Below are positions 8,854-18,670 of a stretch of 64,000 nucleotides of DNA, piece by piece. The position numbers and the translations under genes were made by a program. The stretch lies in assembly GCF_026157035.1 (NCBI RefSeq), contig NZ_JANJZA010000001.1:1467001-1531000 (forward strand), in the 5' to 3' direction. This stretch comes from Sphingomicrobium nitratireducens (GTDB lineage: Bacteria; Pseudomonadota; Alphaproteobacteria; Sphingomonadales; Sphingomonadaceae). Within the stretch, counting starts at the first letter, position 1; each line of letters opens with the position of its first letter. A model generated the notes under the pieces. It did no database searches and was not told the DNA's origin. It saw only the letters and a program-made list of their open reading frames with translations.

Positions 8854-9183
8854 ATGAAGAAACTGGCACTGACCGCGGTCCTGGCGACCGGACTTTCGCT
8901 GACGGCCTGCGCGAGCGACCGTTATGGCTATGGCGACCCCTATCGCAGCACGCAGACCGAGCGCGCAGCCAAGGGCGCGGCGATCGGCGCGGCTGCCGGC
9001 GCGGTGGCCGGTGCGGTGATCCCGGGCGTGTCGACCGTCGAAGGCGCTGTCGCTGGCGCCGTGCTCGGCGGCGTCGCGGGCGCGGTCATCAAGGGCAAGC
9101 AATATTATCGCGATACGCGCGGCTACTGCTACTATGTCGATAGCAACGGCAATCCGGTCTACGACTACGAAGTGACCTGCTAA
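8854..9183 (+). CDS. Glycine-zipper outer-membrane lipoprotein
   Basis: 109 residues. Lipoprotein signal MKKLALTAVLATGLSLTAC with lipobox LTAC (Cys19). The body has a double glycine zipper (GAAIGAAAGAVAGAV and GAVAGAVLGGVAGAV), which in this family forms a membrane-embedded hairpin, then an aromatic tail (YCYYVDSNGNPVYDYEV). Start chosen at 8854, preceded by GGGAGAAG. Similar small lipoproteins are linked to envelope stress, but the exact role is unknown. Convergent with the carbonic anhydrase gene, 15 bases apart. Confidence 0.8.
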   Translation: MKKLALTAVLATGLSLTACASDRYGYGDPYRSTQTERAAKGAAIGAAAGAVAGAVIPGVSTVEGAVAGAVLGGVAGAVIKGKQYYRDTRGYCYYVDSNGNPVYDYEVTC

Positions 9184-9198
9184 GCGCAGGCGCCATGC

Positions 9199-9831
9199 TC
9201 AGACGGGGCGGAAGGTGTCTTCCGCCTCGTCGAGCAGATAAAGCTGTCCCTCGCTGATCGAGAAGTGACAGCCCAGCACCTTCAACGTTCCCGCTTCCTC
9301 GCGTTCGCGCACGAACGGGAAACTCCTCAGATTCTCGACCGACTTGCGGATCGCCGCTTCCTCGAGCAGGCGCGCAGCCTCCTCGTCGCGTCCGTGCTGC
9401 TCGGCAATATCGCCGGCGAGCGCGTCGACCTGTTCCATCCAGCGATGCACGAACCCGCCTTCGCCAGGCGCCGCATCGTGGAAGCAGCCCGTCAACGCGG
9501 CCATGATCCCGCCGCACTTCTCGTGCCCCATGACGATGATCTCGGGCACCTTGAGCTGGGTCACGGCGAATTCCAGCGCGGCCGAGACGCCATGACGTCC
9601 GCCATTGGCCTCGAACGGCGGCACGAGGTTGGCGACGTTGCGCACGACGAACATCTCGCCCGGATCGGTATCGAAGATGGTCGCAGGGTCGACCCGGCTG
9701 TCCGAGCAGGCGATAATGATCGCGCGCGGCGCCTGGCCTTCCGCGAGCCGCTTCCAGCTCTGTTCGGCGCCTGCGACCTTCTTGTCGCGAAAGCGGCGAT
9801 ACCCCTCGAGCAGATTGCCGAAACCCTTCAT
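9199..9831 (-). CDS. Beta-class carbonic anhydrase
   Basis: Zinc enzyme interconverting CO2 and bicarbonate in the cytoplasm; 210 residues. Zinc ligands Cys42 (ACSDSRVDP), His103 and Cys106 (GHEKCGGI) and the Asp44/Arg46 dyad are all present. The conserved gate region VRNVANLVPPFE follows. Start chosen at the ATG at 9831 (MKGFGNLLEGYRRF), not the long upstream in-frame extension, which crosses the neighbouring gene on the other strand. Monocistronic. Confidence 0.93.
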   Translation of the reverse strand: MKGFGNLLEGYRRFRDKKVAGAEQSWKRLAEGQAPRAIIIACSDSRVDPATIFDTDPGEMFVVRNVANLVPPFEANGGRHGVSAALEFAVTQLKVPEIIVMGHEKCGGIMAALTGCFHDAAPGEGGFVHRWMEQVDALAGDIAEQHGRDEEAARLLEEAAIRKSVENLRSFPFVREREEAGTLKVLGCHFSISEGQLYLLDEAEDTFRPV

Positions 9832-9969
9832 TCGACGTCTCCCTGTTTGTCGCCGCGCTAGGCAGGCGCACTGCAAATGGCAAGCGCAACCGTCTCCGCC
9901 GTTCGTCGAGCGTACCTTGACGCCCCTCATGGGGAGGCAGACAATCTGCGCCACGAAGGAGGAATTGCC

Positions 9970-10410
9970 ATGTCCAACTTTCGTTTCCTGCTGGTCACCG
10001 CGCCGTTCGCGCTGACTGCCGCCTGCGCGACTACCGAGACCCAGACCGCCTCGACGGGCCCAAACCTCGAGACCGTGTTCGTCGAGACAGTGCCCGCGGG
10101 CGTCACCGCGACGAGCTACTGGGGCGATCGGTGCGTCACGCCCTGCAATCTCAGGCTGTCCTCGTCGAAGGGCGGGGTGATCACGCTCGAGAAACAGGGC
10201 TATGCGGTCGAACAGCGCTTCGTGACGAGCGGGCTCGGCCATTATTCGCGCCCGCCGCGCATGTTCGGAAGCTACGGACCGCTGGTCGTCGAACCGCAAC
10301 CCGATCCCGGCGATGCGATGATCCAGTATCGCTACTGGCTGGGCCAGCCCGAAGGACCGTTCAGCTCGCTCGACGTGCATCGCGTGCTGGTCGAGATGAC
10401 ACCCGCCTGA
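9970..10410 (+). CDS. Putative lipoprotein of unknown function
   Basis: 146 residues. Hydrophobic N-terminus ending in a cysteine ([10 protein letters not shown]) suggests a lipoprotein, although the lipobox is not ideal. The rest contains [19 protein letters not shown] and [11 protein letters not shown], a short beta-rich domain reminiscent of PEGA-like or carboxypeptidase-regulatory-like lipoprotein folds; the two close cysteines (CVTPC) may form a disulphide. A strong AAGGAGG site precedes the ATG. No named family is claimed. Confidence 0.7.
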   Translation: MSNFRFLLVTAPFALTAACATTETQTASTGPNLETVFVETVPAGVTATSYWGDRCVTPCNLRLSSSKGGVITLEKQGYAVEQRFVTSGLGHYSRPPRMFGSYGPLVVEPQPDPGDAMIQYRYWLGQPEGPFSSLDVHRVLVEMTPA

Positions 10411-10462
10411 CGCGGGGGTCACAAGCCTTGAGAAGACGCATGCGCCCCGCTATGGCGCGCGC

Positions 10463-11398
10463 ATGAACGCACCCGTTACCCCGCCGACCGGCACGCCCAA
10501 GCAGCGCAAGCCGGACTGGATCCGCGTCAAGGCGCCCGTCTCGAAGGGCTATTCCGAAACGCGCAAGCTGATGCGCGACCTGGGCCTCGCGACGGTGTGC
10601 GAGGAAGCGGCCTGTCCCAATATCGGCGAGTGCTGGACCAAGAAGCACGCGACGGTGATGATCCTGGGCGATACGTGCACGCGTGCCTGCGCCTTCTGCA
10701 ACGTCAAGACGGGCATGCCGCGCGCGGTCGACCCCAAGGAGCCCGAGCATGTCGCGACCGCGGCGGCCGAGATGGGGCTTGAACACATCGTCATCACCAG
10801 CGTCGATCGCGACGACCTGCCCGATGGCGGCGCGGACCAGTTCGTCAAGGTGATCGAGCAGCTGCGCGACAAGACGCCCGACACGACGATCGAGATTCTC
10901 ACCCCCGATTTCCGCAACAAGCACGAGGCGGCGATCGAGAAGATCGTCGCCGCGCGACCCGACGTGTTCAATCACAACCTCGAAACCGTCCCGCGCCTCT
11001 ACCCGACGGTGCGCCCGGGCGCGCGCTATTACGCCTCGCTGCGCCTGCTCGAGACGGTCAAGAAGCTCGATCCCACCATCTTCACAAAGTCGGGAATCAT
11101 GGTCGGGCTGGGCGAGGAGCGGCTCGAAGTCCACCAGGTGATGGACGACATGCGCTCGGCCGACATCGATTTCCTGACCATGGGCCAGTATCTCCAGCCC
11201 ACGCCCAAGCATCACGTGGTCAAGGATTTCGTCACTCCCAAGGCGTTCGACGCCTACGCCTCGATCGCGCGGGCCAAGGGCTTCCTGCTGGTCGCCGCCT
11301 CGCCATTGACGCGCTCGAGCTATCACGCCGGCGACGACTTCAAGAAGATGCAGGACGCGCGCGCCAAGAAGGTGGCGCGGGCCGGGGGCGCTCGCTGA
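10463..11398 (+). CDS. lipA: Lipoyl synthase
   Basis: Radical-SAM enzyme inserting two sulphurs into protein-bound octanoyl groups to make lipoyl cofactors. 311 residues. Both clusters are visible: the auxiliary cluster cysteines in [13 protein letters not shown] and the SAM cluster CX3CX2C in [10 protein letters not shown]; the C-terminal RSSYHAGD motif supplies the auxiliary serine ligand. Translationally coupled to the next gene (TGATG). The lipA/COQ10-like pairing is common in alphaproteobacteria. Confidence 0.97.
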   Translation: MNAPVTPPTGTPKQRKPDWIRVKAPVSKGYSETRKLMRDLGLATVCEEAACPNIGECWTKKHATVMILGDTCTRACAFCNVKTGMPRAVDPKEPEHVATAAAEMGLEHIVITSVDRDDLPDGGADQFVKVIEQLRDKTPDTTIEILTPDFRNKHEAAIEKIVAARPDVFNHNLETVPRLYPTVRPGARYYASLRLLETVKKLDPTIFTKSGIMVGLGEERLEVHQVMDDMRSADIDFLTMGQYLQPTPKHHVVKDFVTPKAFDAYASIARAKGFLLVAASPLTRSSYHAGDDFKKMQDARAKKVARAGGAR

Positions 11399-11856
11399 TG
11401 CCGCGTCACAGCGAGACGAAGCATCTTCCCTACACGCCTGAACAATTGTTCGACCTCGTCGCGGACGTCGCCCGCTACGACGAGTTCCTGCCCTGGGTGA
11501 GCGCGGTGCGCGTGCGTTCGAACAGCGAGACCGAGATGCTTGCCGACCTCGTCGTCGGCTTCAACGCCTTCAAGGAGCGCTTCACCAGCCGCGTAACCAA
11601 GAAGCGGCCGCACGAGATCACGGTCGAATATGTCGAAGGGCCCTTGAAGTATTTGAAAAACGACTGGAAGTTCGAGCCTGCCGAGGGCGGGACCGACGTC
11701 CATTTCTGCGTCGACTTCGCGTTCAAGAGCCGGATTTTCGAAAGTCTTGCAGGCTCGATGTTCGATCGTGCGCTCCGCCGAATGACCAACGCCTTCGAAC
11801 AGCGCGCTGCCGAGCTTTACGGCAGCAGCAAGTCGAGCGCCGCCAGCGCGGCCTGA
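11398..11856 (+). CDS. COQ10/START-domain protein (RatA-like)
   Basis: 152 residues of the START-like lipid-binding fold: TKHLPYTPEQLFDLVADVARYDEFLPWV at the start, VEGPLKYLKNDW in the middle, VDFAFKSRIFESL near the end. In this family the pocket binds ubiquinone (Coq10) and the E. coli relative RatA has been reported as a ribosome-association toxin; the respiratory role is more plausible here next to lipA. Its 3' end overlaps the convergent cinA-type gene by 40 bases. Confidence 0.88.
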   Translation: MPRHSETKHLPYTPEQLFDLVADVARYDEFLPWVSAVRVRSNSETEMLADLVVGFNAFKERFTSRVTKKRPHEITVEYVEGPLKYLKNDWKFEPAEGGTDVHFCVDFAFKSRIFESLAGSMFDRALRRMTNAFEQRAAELYGSSKSSAASAA

Positions 11857-12308
11857 AGCCGCACCGAGGCGCGGCCCGCCGACGCATCGAACAGTTCGCG
11901 CCGCGACGTCACGCCGCGAGCATCGGCACATGCGAACCACACCGTCCCGACCGGCTTTTCCGCGCTTCCGCCGCTGGGACCCGCAATTCCCGTGATGGAC
12001 ACCGCCACATCGGCGCCCGAGCGCTCGCGCGCTCCTGACGCCATCGCTTCGGCGACCTCGCTGCTGACCGCGCCATGGCTCTCGAGGAGGGCAGGGGGGA
12101 CACCCAGCATCGCCACCTTGGCGTCGTTGGAATAGGTCACCGCGCCCGACAGCAGTACGTCGGACGAGCCCGGGATCTCGGTGAGCGCAGCGGCGACCAG
12201 CCCACCCGTACAGCTTTCCGCGGTGGCGACGGTTCGCTCCGCCTCGCGGTTGGTCGCCACGACTGCCGCCGCCTTGTCGGCGAGGATCGGGGGAAGGAGC
12301 TGGCTCAT
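11817..12308 (-). CDS. CinA C-terminal domain protein (nicotinamide-nucleotide amidase type)
   Basis: 163 residues forming the stand-alone CinA C-terminal domain: [54 protein letters not shown] and [11 protein letters not shown], the full PncC-type active-site pattern. Known family activity is deamidation of NMN in NAD recycling. The start overlaps the ispDF stop by four bases (ATGA). The N-terminal MoCF-like domain of full-length CinA is absent, as in PncC. Confidence 0.9.
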   Translation of the reverse strand: MSQLLPPILADKAAAVVATNREAERTVATAESCTGGLVAAALTEIPGSSDVLLSGAVTYSNDAKVAMLGVPPALLESHGAVSSEVAEAMASGARERSGADVAVSITGIAGPSGGSAEKPVGTVWFACADARGVTSRRELFDASAGRASVRLQAALAALDLLLP

Positions 12309-13450
12309 GCGGGCATCCGTACGTTGGCGACCGCCTGGCAGGCGATGCCCTCGCGCCGTCCGGTAAAGCCGAGTTTCTCGGTCGTGGTCGCCTTGACGCT
12401 GACCTCTCCCGCCGACAGCCCGAGGATGCGTGCGATATTGGCCTGCATGGCCTCGCGATGCGGTCCGACCTTGGGCGCCTCGCAGATCAGCGTCGCATCG
12501 ACATGATCGACCATGCCACCCTTGTTGCGTACGAGGCTCGCGGCATGGGCGAGGAAGGTCTCGCTATCCGCGCCCTTCCATTTGGGATCGGACGGCGGAA
12601 AATGCTGGCCGATGTCGCCGAGCGCCGCCGCGCCCAGCAAGGCATCGGTGATGGCGTGCAAGAGAACGTCCGCATCGCTATGACCCGAAAGGCCTTTTTC
12701 GTGCGGCACCGCCACCCCGCCGAGCATCACGGGCCCGTCGCCCGCGAAGCCGTGGACGTCGAAGCCCATGCCGGTGCGAGGGATCATCGTCGCGGCCAGC
12801 CGCTGCTGCGCCGCCGCGAAATCCTCCGCGCTCGTCAATTTGTCGAGCATCCTGTCTCCCTCGACCAGTGTCACCTCGCCGCCGAACGCGCGTACCACCT
12901 GCGCCTCGTCGGTCGGCTCTTCGCCCGTCCAGGCGTCGTAGGCGCGGCGCAGCACGTCCGCGCGAAAGGCCTGCGGCGTCTGGATGCGCACGATCTCGCT
13001 TCGATCGACCGTGCCGCCCAACGTTTCGCCATGACGTCGGGCGAGCGTGTCGACCGAGACAAGGGCAGGGGTCGCGCCCGCCGCTTCGTCGAGCGCCGCG
13101 ACCAGTGCATCCACGACGTGCGACGGGCAAAAGGGGCGCGCCGCGTCGTGGATCATCACGTGCTCGGCCGAGACCGCAGCCAACCCGTTGCGAACGCTCT
13201 GCGATCGGGTCGCGCCGCCGACAATGAAATCGCCGACATCGCGGTCGCCCAGCGCGTCGCGCGCCATGACCTCTTGCCCCGCACCGATCACCACGCGCAC
13301 GGCCTCCACCAGCGGATGTGACGCCAATACGTCGACCGCGTGCGCGAGCACCGCCTTTCCGGCGAGCGAGCGATACTGTTTGGGGGTCTCGCCGCCCATG
13401 CGCGAGCCTTGGCCGGCAGCGACGATCAGGGCGGTCACGGGGCGTGTCAT
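12305..13450 (-). CDS. ispDF: Bifunctional IspD/IspF, MEP isoprenoid pathway
   Basis: 381 residues. The N-terminal IspD cytidylyltransferase (residues 1-220) has the CTP-binding loop [16 protein letters not shown] and the [10 protein letters not shown] segment. The C-terminal IspF MECDP synthase (225-381) has [40 protein letters not shown] and the end [19 protein letters not shown]. The two enzymes catalyse non-consecutive steps of the MEP pathway; the fusion is common in alphaproteobacteria. Divergent from dusB and coupled to the downstream cinA-type gene. Confidence 0.96.
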   Translation of the reverse strand: MTRPVTALIVAAGQGSRMGGETPKQYRSLAGKAVLAHAVDVLASHPLVEAVRVVIGAGQEVMARDALGDRDVGDFIVGGATRSQSVRNGLAAVSAEHVMIHDAARPFCPSHVVDALVAALDEAAGATPALVSVDTLARRHGETLGGTVDRSEIVRIQTPQAFRADVLRRAYDAWTGEEPTDEAQVVRAFGGEVTLVEGDRMLDKLTSAEDFAAAQQRLAATMIPRTGMGFDVHGFAGDGPVMLGGVAVPHEKGLSGHSDADVLLHAITDALLGAAALGDIGQHFPPSDPKWKGADSETFLAHAASLVRNKGGMVDHVDATLICEAPKVGPHREAMQANIARILGLSAGEVSVKATTTEKLGFTGRREGIACQAVANVRMPA

Positions 13451-13514
13451 CGCCCTTGCCTCTAGCCTGCCTATTCATTGCACTGAAAGCGCTTTTTCCC
13501 TAAGGGCGCGGCCC

Positions 13515-14513
13515 ATGAGCCGCATCAAGCCCATCAAGATCGGTCCGATCACGATCGAGGACCCCGTCATCCTTGCCCCGATGACGGGCGTGACCGACGT
13601 GCCGTTCCGCAAGATCGTCAAGCGCTACGGCTGCGGTCTCACGGTCAGCGAAATGATCGCGAGCGAGGCGATGATCCGCGAGACCAAGCAGTCGATCCAG
13701 AAGGCGACTTGGGACCCGAGCGAGGAGCCGGTGTCGCTCCAGCTGGCCGGGTGCGAGCCCGAGCGCATGGCCGAGGCCGCCAAGCTCAACGAGGACAAGG
13801 GCGCCGCGATCATCGACATCAACATGGGCTGCCCCGTAAAGAAGGTCGTCAACGGCTATGCCGGTAGCTCGCTGATGCGCGACCTGCCGCTCGCGGCCAG
13901 CCTGATCGAGGCGACGGTCAAGGCGGTCAGCGTGCCGGTCACGGTCAAGATGCGCATGGGCTGGTGCCACGACAGCCTGAACGCTCCCGAACTTGCGCGC
14001 ATCGCCGAGGACCTGGGCGCGCAGATGATCACCGTCCACGGTCGCACCCGCAACCAGATGTACAAGGGCAGCGCCGACTGGGCGTTCATCGCGAAGGTCA
14101 AGGAAGCGACCTCGCTGCCGGTCATCGCCAATGGCGACATCAACAGCGTCGAGGACGCGCATGCAGCGCTCGACCAGTCGGGCGCGGACGGGGTGATGGT
14201 CGGACGCGGCGCCTATGGCAAGCCGTGGCTGCTCGGCCAGGTCATCGCCAATCTCAAAGGCGAGGGCGACAGGCCCGACCCGTCGATGGACGAGCAGCTC
14301 GACGTCATCCTCGAACAATATGACGCCATGCAGGCGCTCTACGGGCGGATGACGGGGGTCAATCTCGCGCGCAAGCATATCGGCTGGTACACCAAGGGGC
14401 TCGATGGCTCTGCCGACTTCCGCAACCGCGTAAATCAGGAAGACGACCCCGAGACGGTCAGGGCGATGCTGCGCGACTTCTATCGCCCATGGCTGGCCCG
14501 GGACGCAGCCTGA
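13515..14513 (+). CDS. dusB: tRNA-dihydrouridine synthase DusB
   Basis: FMN enzyme reducing uridines in the tRNA D-loop; 332 residues. Seen: FMN-binding [14 protein letters not shown], catalytic-cysteine motif [44 protein letters not shown] and [11 protein letters not shown]. Start taken at the ATG at 13515, where the conserved N-terminus begins; the longer frame upstream lies inside ispDF. It precedes ntrYX, as in many alphaproteobacteria, but the usual intervening ntrB and ntrC are missing. Confidence 0.95.
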   Translation: MSRIKPIKIGPITIEDPVILAPMTGVTDVPFRKIVKRYGCGLTVSEMIASEAMIRETKQSIQKATWDPSEEPVSLQLAGCEPERMAEAAKLNEDKGAAIIDINMGCPVKKVVNGYAGSSLMRDLPLAASLIEATVKAVSVPVTVKMRMGWCHDSLNAPELARIAEDLGAQMITVHGRTRNQMYKGSADWAFIAKVKEATSLPVIANGDINSVEDAHAALDQSGADGVMVGRGAYGKPWLLGQVIANLKGEGDRPDPSMDEQLDVILEQYDAMQALYGRMTGVNLARKHIGWYTKGLDGSADFRNRVNQEDDPETVRAMLRDFYRPWLARDAA

Positions 14514-14584
14514 GCCGCGGCGTCGGCGCGCACCGCAACAGGTGTGTTTTTTGTGCAACGCTTCCGTGCTAGGGCATTTGCCGC

Positions 14585-16849
14585 ATGGACGCTTCCTCGA
14601 CCGATTCTGACGCTCTCGTCGCTGTCGCGAACGAAGACGATGCGCGCCTCGACAAACGGTTGAGAATCGCAACCTGGGTTGCCGGGCTGCTGCTCGCGGT
14701 GACCCTGGCCTATTCGGCCGACCTTCTCCTTCACGAACACGAACCCGGCCAGCTCGTGACGCCGCCGATGATCGCGTTGCTGATGGTTGCCAACCTGCTG
14801 CCGGCGATCGCGTTGATGGTGCTGTTGTCGCGCAAGATCGCCCACGCGAGGGCACGCCGCGAAGGGGTGGGGACGGGCAAGCTCCACACGCGCCTCGTCG
14901 CCTTGTTCTCGGTGATCGCGGCGGTCCCGACCGTGGTAGTCGCGATCTTCGCCTCGCTGCTGATCCAGTCGGGGCTCGAATTCTGGTTCTCCGAACGCGC
15001 GCGCTCGATGCTCGAAAATTCGGTCGAGCTGGCCGAGAGCACCTATCGCAACGAGCTGTTCCTCGTGTCGGACGAAGTCACGACGATGGCGGGCGACCTG
15101 TCGGGTTACCTCCAGGAAATCCCTGTCGACAGCCCGCAATTCGGCGAAGGCCTGTCGTTCCAGACCTACCAGCGCGCGCTCAACGAGACGGCGGTCCTCA
15201 CCATCGACGAAGAGGGGGAAATCCGTACTTTCGCGGCCGCCAACATCTATGACGGCATGCTATCGCCCGAAGCGATTCTTCCCGCGGCCAAGGACCTCGA
15301 AGGCGGCGATGCAGTCGGCGTCGAGGCGGAAGGGCGCATTGCGGTGCTCACCCAGCTGCCCGGGGTCGAGAACGGCTATGTCTATGGCGCGCGGATCATC
15401 GACAGCGAAATCCAGGCGCAGATCGACCGCGCCGACGACGTGCTCGCGACCTACCGCTCGCTGCTCGCCAAGTCGCGCACCAACCAGCTCCAGTTCAATG
15501 CCGCCCTGTTCTTCGGGGCGATCCTGATCGTCGCGCTCGCCATCGCCGCTGCGCTCAAGCTCGCCGATCGTCTCGCCCGGCCCGTCGGCGAACTGGTCGA
15601 GGCGGCGGGCCGCGTGGAGGAAGGCGACTTCTCCGCGCGCGTGGCCGAATTGGGCGGGACGGACGAAATCGCCACGCTCGCCACCGCCTTCAACCGGATG
15701 ACAGGACGGATCGAGGAACAGACGGGGGCGCTGCTGGCCGCGAACAGCCAGCTCGATACCCGCCGCGCCTTCATCGAGGCGGTTCTGTCCTCGGTCACCG
15801 CAGGAGTCATCGCGCTCGACGCGGAAGATCGCATCCTCCTCACCAACCGCTCTGCGGCCACCCTCCTCGGCGGCAGCGCGGAAGAGCTAGAAGGGCGCGA
15901 CCTGACCGCGACCAGCCCCGAGCTCGACGAGTTCATGGAAGGCGATGCGCAGGAGGCCAACGTGACGCTGCCGTCGGAGACCGGGCCGCGCACGCTGGCG
16001 GTCAAGCGAGTGCGCTATGCCGACGGCGCCGTGCTGACCTTCGACGACATCACCGACCAGCTGTCCGACCAGCGCCGCGCGGCCTGGTCCGACATCGCGC
16101 GCCGCATCGCGCACGAGATCAAGAATCCGCTGACCCCGATCCAGCTCGCCGCCGAGCGGCTTCAACGCCGCTATGGCGACCAGGTGGGGGACGAAACGTT
16201 CGGGAGACTGACCGACACGATCGTGCGCCAGGTCGGCGACCTGCGGCGCATGGTCGACGAATTCTCCAACTTCGCGCGCATGCCCAAGCCGGTGTTCCGC
16301 GAGGAGAATATCCAGGACATCGCGCGCGCCGCGCTTTTCCTCCACGAGGTCGCGCATCCCGGCGTCACCTTCACGATCGATCCCGCGCACGGCGACATCC
16401 GCCTCGTATGCGATCGCCGCCAGATGGCGCAGGCGCTGACCAACATCGTCAAGAACGCGGTCGAGGCGATCGAGGGGCGTCGCAAGAAAGGCGAGGCGCA
16501 TCCCGACGGGGATCGTGTCGACATCGCGATCGAGCGGCCGGAAGGCGATGTGGTCATCAACGTGATGGATACCGGCGTCGGCCTACCCGAGGATCGCCAG
16601 CGGCTGACCGAGCCCTACATGACCACGCGTGTGCGCGGTACGGGGCTCGGATTGGCGATCGTCAAGAAGATCGTCGAGGAACATCTGGGCGACATCGCCT
16701 TTTTGGACAGGGCAGGGGGCGGCACGCACGTCCGCATCCACCTGCCCGCAGACCGGCTGGCAGAACTCGCCACCGAATCCCCGCAGGCCCCCGCCGCACG
16801 CCGCGGCGAGGACGATGAATATGACGAGATAGACGAGGATCCTGCCTGA
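14585..16849 (+). CDS. ntrY: NtrY-type membrane sensor histidine kinase
   Basis: 754 residues. Several N-terminal membrane helices (about 33-50, 60-80, 105-130) and another near 305-328 bracket an extracytoplasmic sensor part; then HAMP (about 330-380), PAS (about 390-480), HisKA with phospho-acceptor His in HEIKNPLTPIQLAAERL, and a HATPase domain with NIVKNAVEAIEG, DTGVGLPED and GTGLGLAIVKKI. Overlaps ntrX by one base (TGATG). Family roles include nitrogen and redox/respiratory regulation. Partner is NtrX immediately downstream. Confidence 0.94.
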   Translation: MDASSTDSDALVAVANEDDARLDKRLRIATWVAGLLLAVTLAYSADLLLHEHEPGQLVTPPMIALLMVANLLPAIALMVLLSRKIAHARARREGVGTGKLHTRLVALFSVIAAVPTVVVAIFASLLIQSGLEFWFSERARSMLENSVELAESTYRNELFLVSDEVTTMAGDLSGYLQEIPVDSPQFGEGLSFQTYQRALNETAVLTIDEEGEIRTFAAANIYDGMLSPEAILPAAKDLEGGDAVGVEAEGRIAVLTQLPGVENGYVYGARIIDSEIQAQIDRADDVLATYRSLLAKSRTNQLQFNAALFFGAILIVALAIAAALKLADRLARPVGELVEAAGRVEEGDFSARVAELGGTDEIATLATAFNRMTGRIEEQTGALLAANSQLDTRRAFIEAVLSSVTAGVIALDAEDRILLTNRSAATLLGGSAEELEGRDLTATSPELDEFMEGDAQEANVTLPSETGPRTLAVKRVRYADGAVLTFDDITDQLSDQRRAAWSDIARRIAHEIKNPLTPIQLAAERLQRRYGDQVGDETFGRLTDTIVRQVGDLRRMVDEFSNFARMPKPVFREENIQDIARAALFLHEVAHPGVTFTIDPAHGDIRLVCDRRQMAQALTNIVKNAVEAIEGRRKKGEAHPDGDRVDIAIERPEGDVVINVMDTGVGLPEDRQRLTEPYMTTRVRGTGLGLAIVKKIVEEHLGDIAFLDRAGGGTHVRIHLPADRLAELATESPQAPAARRGEDDEYDEIDEDPA

Positions 16850-18228
16850 TGCCCCTTGAAGTGCTGGTCGTCGACGACGAAGCCGATATTCGCGAACTGG
16901 TCTCGGGCGTGCTCGAGGACGAAGGCTATAGCGTGCGCACGGCCGGCGACAGCAGCGGGGCCCTCGACGCGATCGAACAGCGTCGCCCGCAACTCGCCCT
17001 GCTCGACGTATGGTTGCAGGGCTCGAAGCTCGACGGGCTCCAGCTGCTCGAGGAGATCAAGCGGCGCGACGCGACGCTGCCGTGCATCATGATCTCGGGT
17101 CACGGCAATCTCGATACCGCGGTAGCGGCCGTGCGCGCCGGTGCGGTCGATTTCATCGAAAAGCCGTTCGAGGCCGAGAAATTGCTCCACCTCGTGGCGC
17201 GCGCGACCGAAACCGACCGGTTGCGGCGAGAGAACGAGAAATTGAAGGCCCAGGCGGGCCACGAGGAACAGCTCGAGGGCACGTCCGCGGCAATCAACCA
17301 GGTGCGCGCCACGCTCAAGCGGGTCGCGCCGACCGGAAGCCGAGTGATGATCACCGGTCCCGCCGGTGTCGGCAAGGAAATCGCGGCCCGCATGATCCAC
17401 CAGTGGAGCCCGCGCGCACAGGCCCCGTTCGTCACCGTCTCCTCGGCGATGATGGAACCCGAACGGGTCGAGGAGGAACTGTTCGGAATCGAGGCGGACG
17501 GCGTGGCACGGCCGGGCCTGCTCGAGCAGGCGCATGGCGGGACACTGTTCCTCGACGAGATCGCGGACATGCCGCAGACCACGCAGGCCAAGATCCTGCG
17601 CGTGCTGACCGACCAGAGCTATACGCGCGTCGGCGGGCAGCGCCCGGTCAAGGTCGACGTGCGCGTCCTTTCGGCCACCTCTCGCGACCTAGCCGAAGAG
17701 ATCGAGGCAGGCCGCTTTCGCGAAGACCTGTTCTACCGCCTCAACGTCGTGCCGGTGAACATCCCGCCGCTGGCCGAACGGCGCGAGGACATCCCCGTGC
17801 TGGTCGACCATTTCCTCGCCCGCTACGCCGCCGATCGCCGCATCGGGGTTCCTTCGATCAGCGACGAGGCGCTTGCCGCGCTGCAGGCGCACGAATGGCC
17901 GGGCAACGTGCGCCAGCTGAGGAACATCATCGAGCGGACCATGATCCTGACGCCAGGCGACCGCGCCAGCTGCATCGAAATCGACCTCCTGCCGCCCGAA
18001 ATCACGGAATCGGGTGGGTCGAGCAGCGCCACCAGTCAGGTCGCGATGATGGGCAGTCCGCTGCGCGAGGCCCGCGAGAATTTCGAACGCGAGTATCTCA
18101 AAATCCAGATCCGGCGCTTCTCCGGCAATATCAGCCGTACCGCCGCCTTCATCGGGATGGAGCGCTCTGCACTACACCGCAAGCTGAAGGCGCTCGGGAT
18201 CACCGACAAACGCGCCGACGAGAATTAA
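16849..18228 (+). CDS. ntrX: NtrX-type response regulator lacking the GAFTGA motif
   Basis: 459 residues: receiver domain with phospho-acceptor Asp53 (LALLDVWLQG), an AAA+ domain (about 140-370) and a Fis-type helix-turn-helix near 425-455 (NISRTAAFIGMERSALHRKL). The AAA+ Walker A-like loop GPAGVGKE and GGTLFLDEIADMP are present, but where sigma-54 activators carry GAFTGA this protein reads ELFGIEADGVARPGLLEQ. Known biology: GAFTGA contacts sigma-54, so this NtrX probably regulates without it. Confidence 0.93.
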   Translation: MPLEVLVVDDEADIRELVSGVLEDEGYSVRTAGDSSGALDAIEQRRPQLALLDVWLQGSKLDGLQLLEEIKRRDATLPCIMISGHGNLDTAVAAVRAGAVDFIEKPFEAEKLLHLVARATETDRLRRENEKLKAQAGHEEQLEGTSAAINQVRATLKRVAPTGSRVMITGPAGVGKEIAARMIHQWSPRAQAPFVTVSSAMMEPERVEEELFGIEADGVARPGLLEQAHGGTLFLDEIADMPQTTQAKILRVLTDQSYTRVGGQRPVKVDVRVLSATSRDLAEEIEAGRFREDLFYRLNVVPVNIPPLAERREDIPVLVDHFLARYAADRRIGVPSISDEALAALQAHEWPGNVRQLRNIIERTMILTPGDRASCIEIDLLPPEITESGGSSSATSQVAMMGSPLREARENFEREYLKIQIRRFSGNISRTAAFIGMERSALHRKLKALGITDKRADEN

Positions 18229-18240
18229 GACTTCCTTGCA

Positions 18241-18666
18241 ATGCCGAGCGACAAGCCTCTAGATATCCAGAATATTTTCCTGAATGAGTGTCGGAAAGAA
18301 GGAACTTCCGTCACGCTTTTCCTGCTCAAGGGCATCAGGCTGCAGGGGCGCATTGCGGGGTTCGACCCGTTCGCCGTGCTCGTCAAGCGGCAGGGCGAGG
18401 AGCAACTCGTCTACAAACACGCCATCTCGACGATCCAAGGGCGACTGGACGGCCCCATCCCCGAGCCATCCGGGGAGGGGGAGGGACTGCAGGACAGTTT
18501 CCTTTCGCGGCTCGACGGCGGTGCCGTCTCGCTGTTTCTCACCAACGGGGTGCGGCTCCACGGCAGGATGATGGCCCATGACCGATACTGCCTGCTGATC
18601 GAGGAAGCGCCGGGTCGCATCCAGCTGGTCTACAAGCACGCCATGTCGACGCTCGAAGGCGCCTGA
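18241..18666 (+). CDS. hfq: RNA chaperone Hfq with two tandem Sm domains
   Basis: 141 residues instead of about 75-90. The first Sm domain (residues 5-67) has the typical start LDIQNIFLNECRKEG, LFLLKGIRLQGRIAGFD and YKHAISTI; the second (about 80-140) has LFLTNGVRLHGRMMAHD and YKHAMSTL. Hfq pairs small RNAs with mRNAs as a hexameric ring; a double protein could build the ring from three chains. Such tandem Hfq is known in some sphingomonads. The order hfq-hflX after ntrYX is standard. Confidence 0.95.
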   Translation: MPSDKPLDIQNIFLNECRKEGTSVTLFLLKGIRLQGRIAGFDPFAVLVKRQGEEQLVYKHAISTIQGRLDGPIPEPSGEGEGLQDSFLSRLDGGAVSLFLTNGVRLHGRMMAHDRYCLLIEEAPGRIQLVYKHAMSTLEGA

Positions 18667-18670
18667 GACG

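Noticed and set aside
11398-11856. RatA-type toxin reading
   Set aside because: No antitoxin partner fits; coupling to lipA favours the Coq10/START role. The opposing 40-base overlap is with a cinA-type gene, not an antitoxin.
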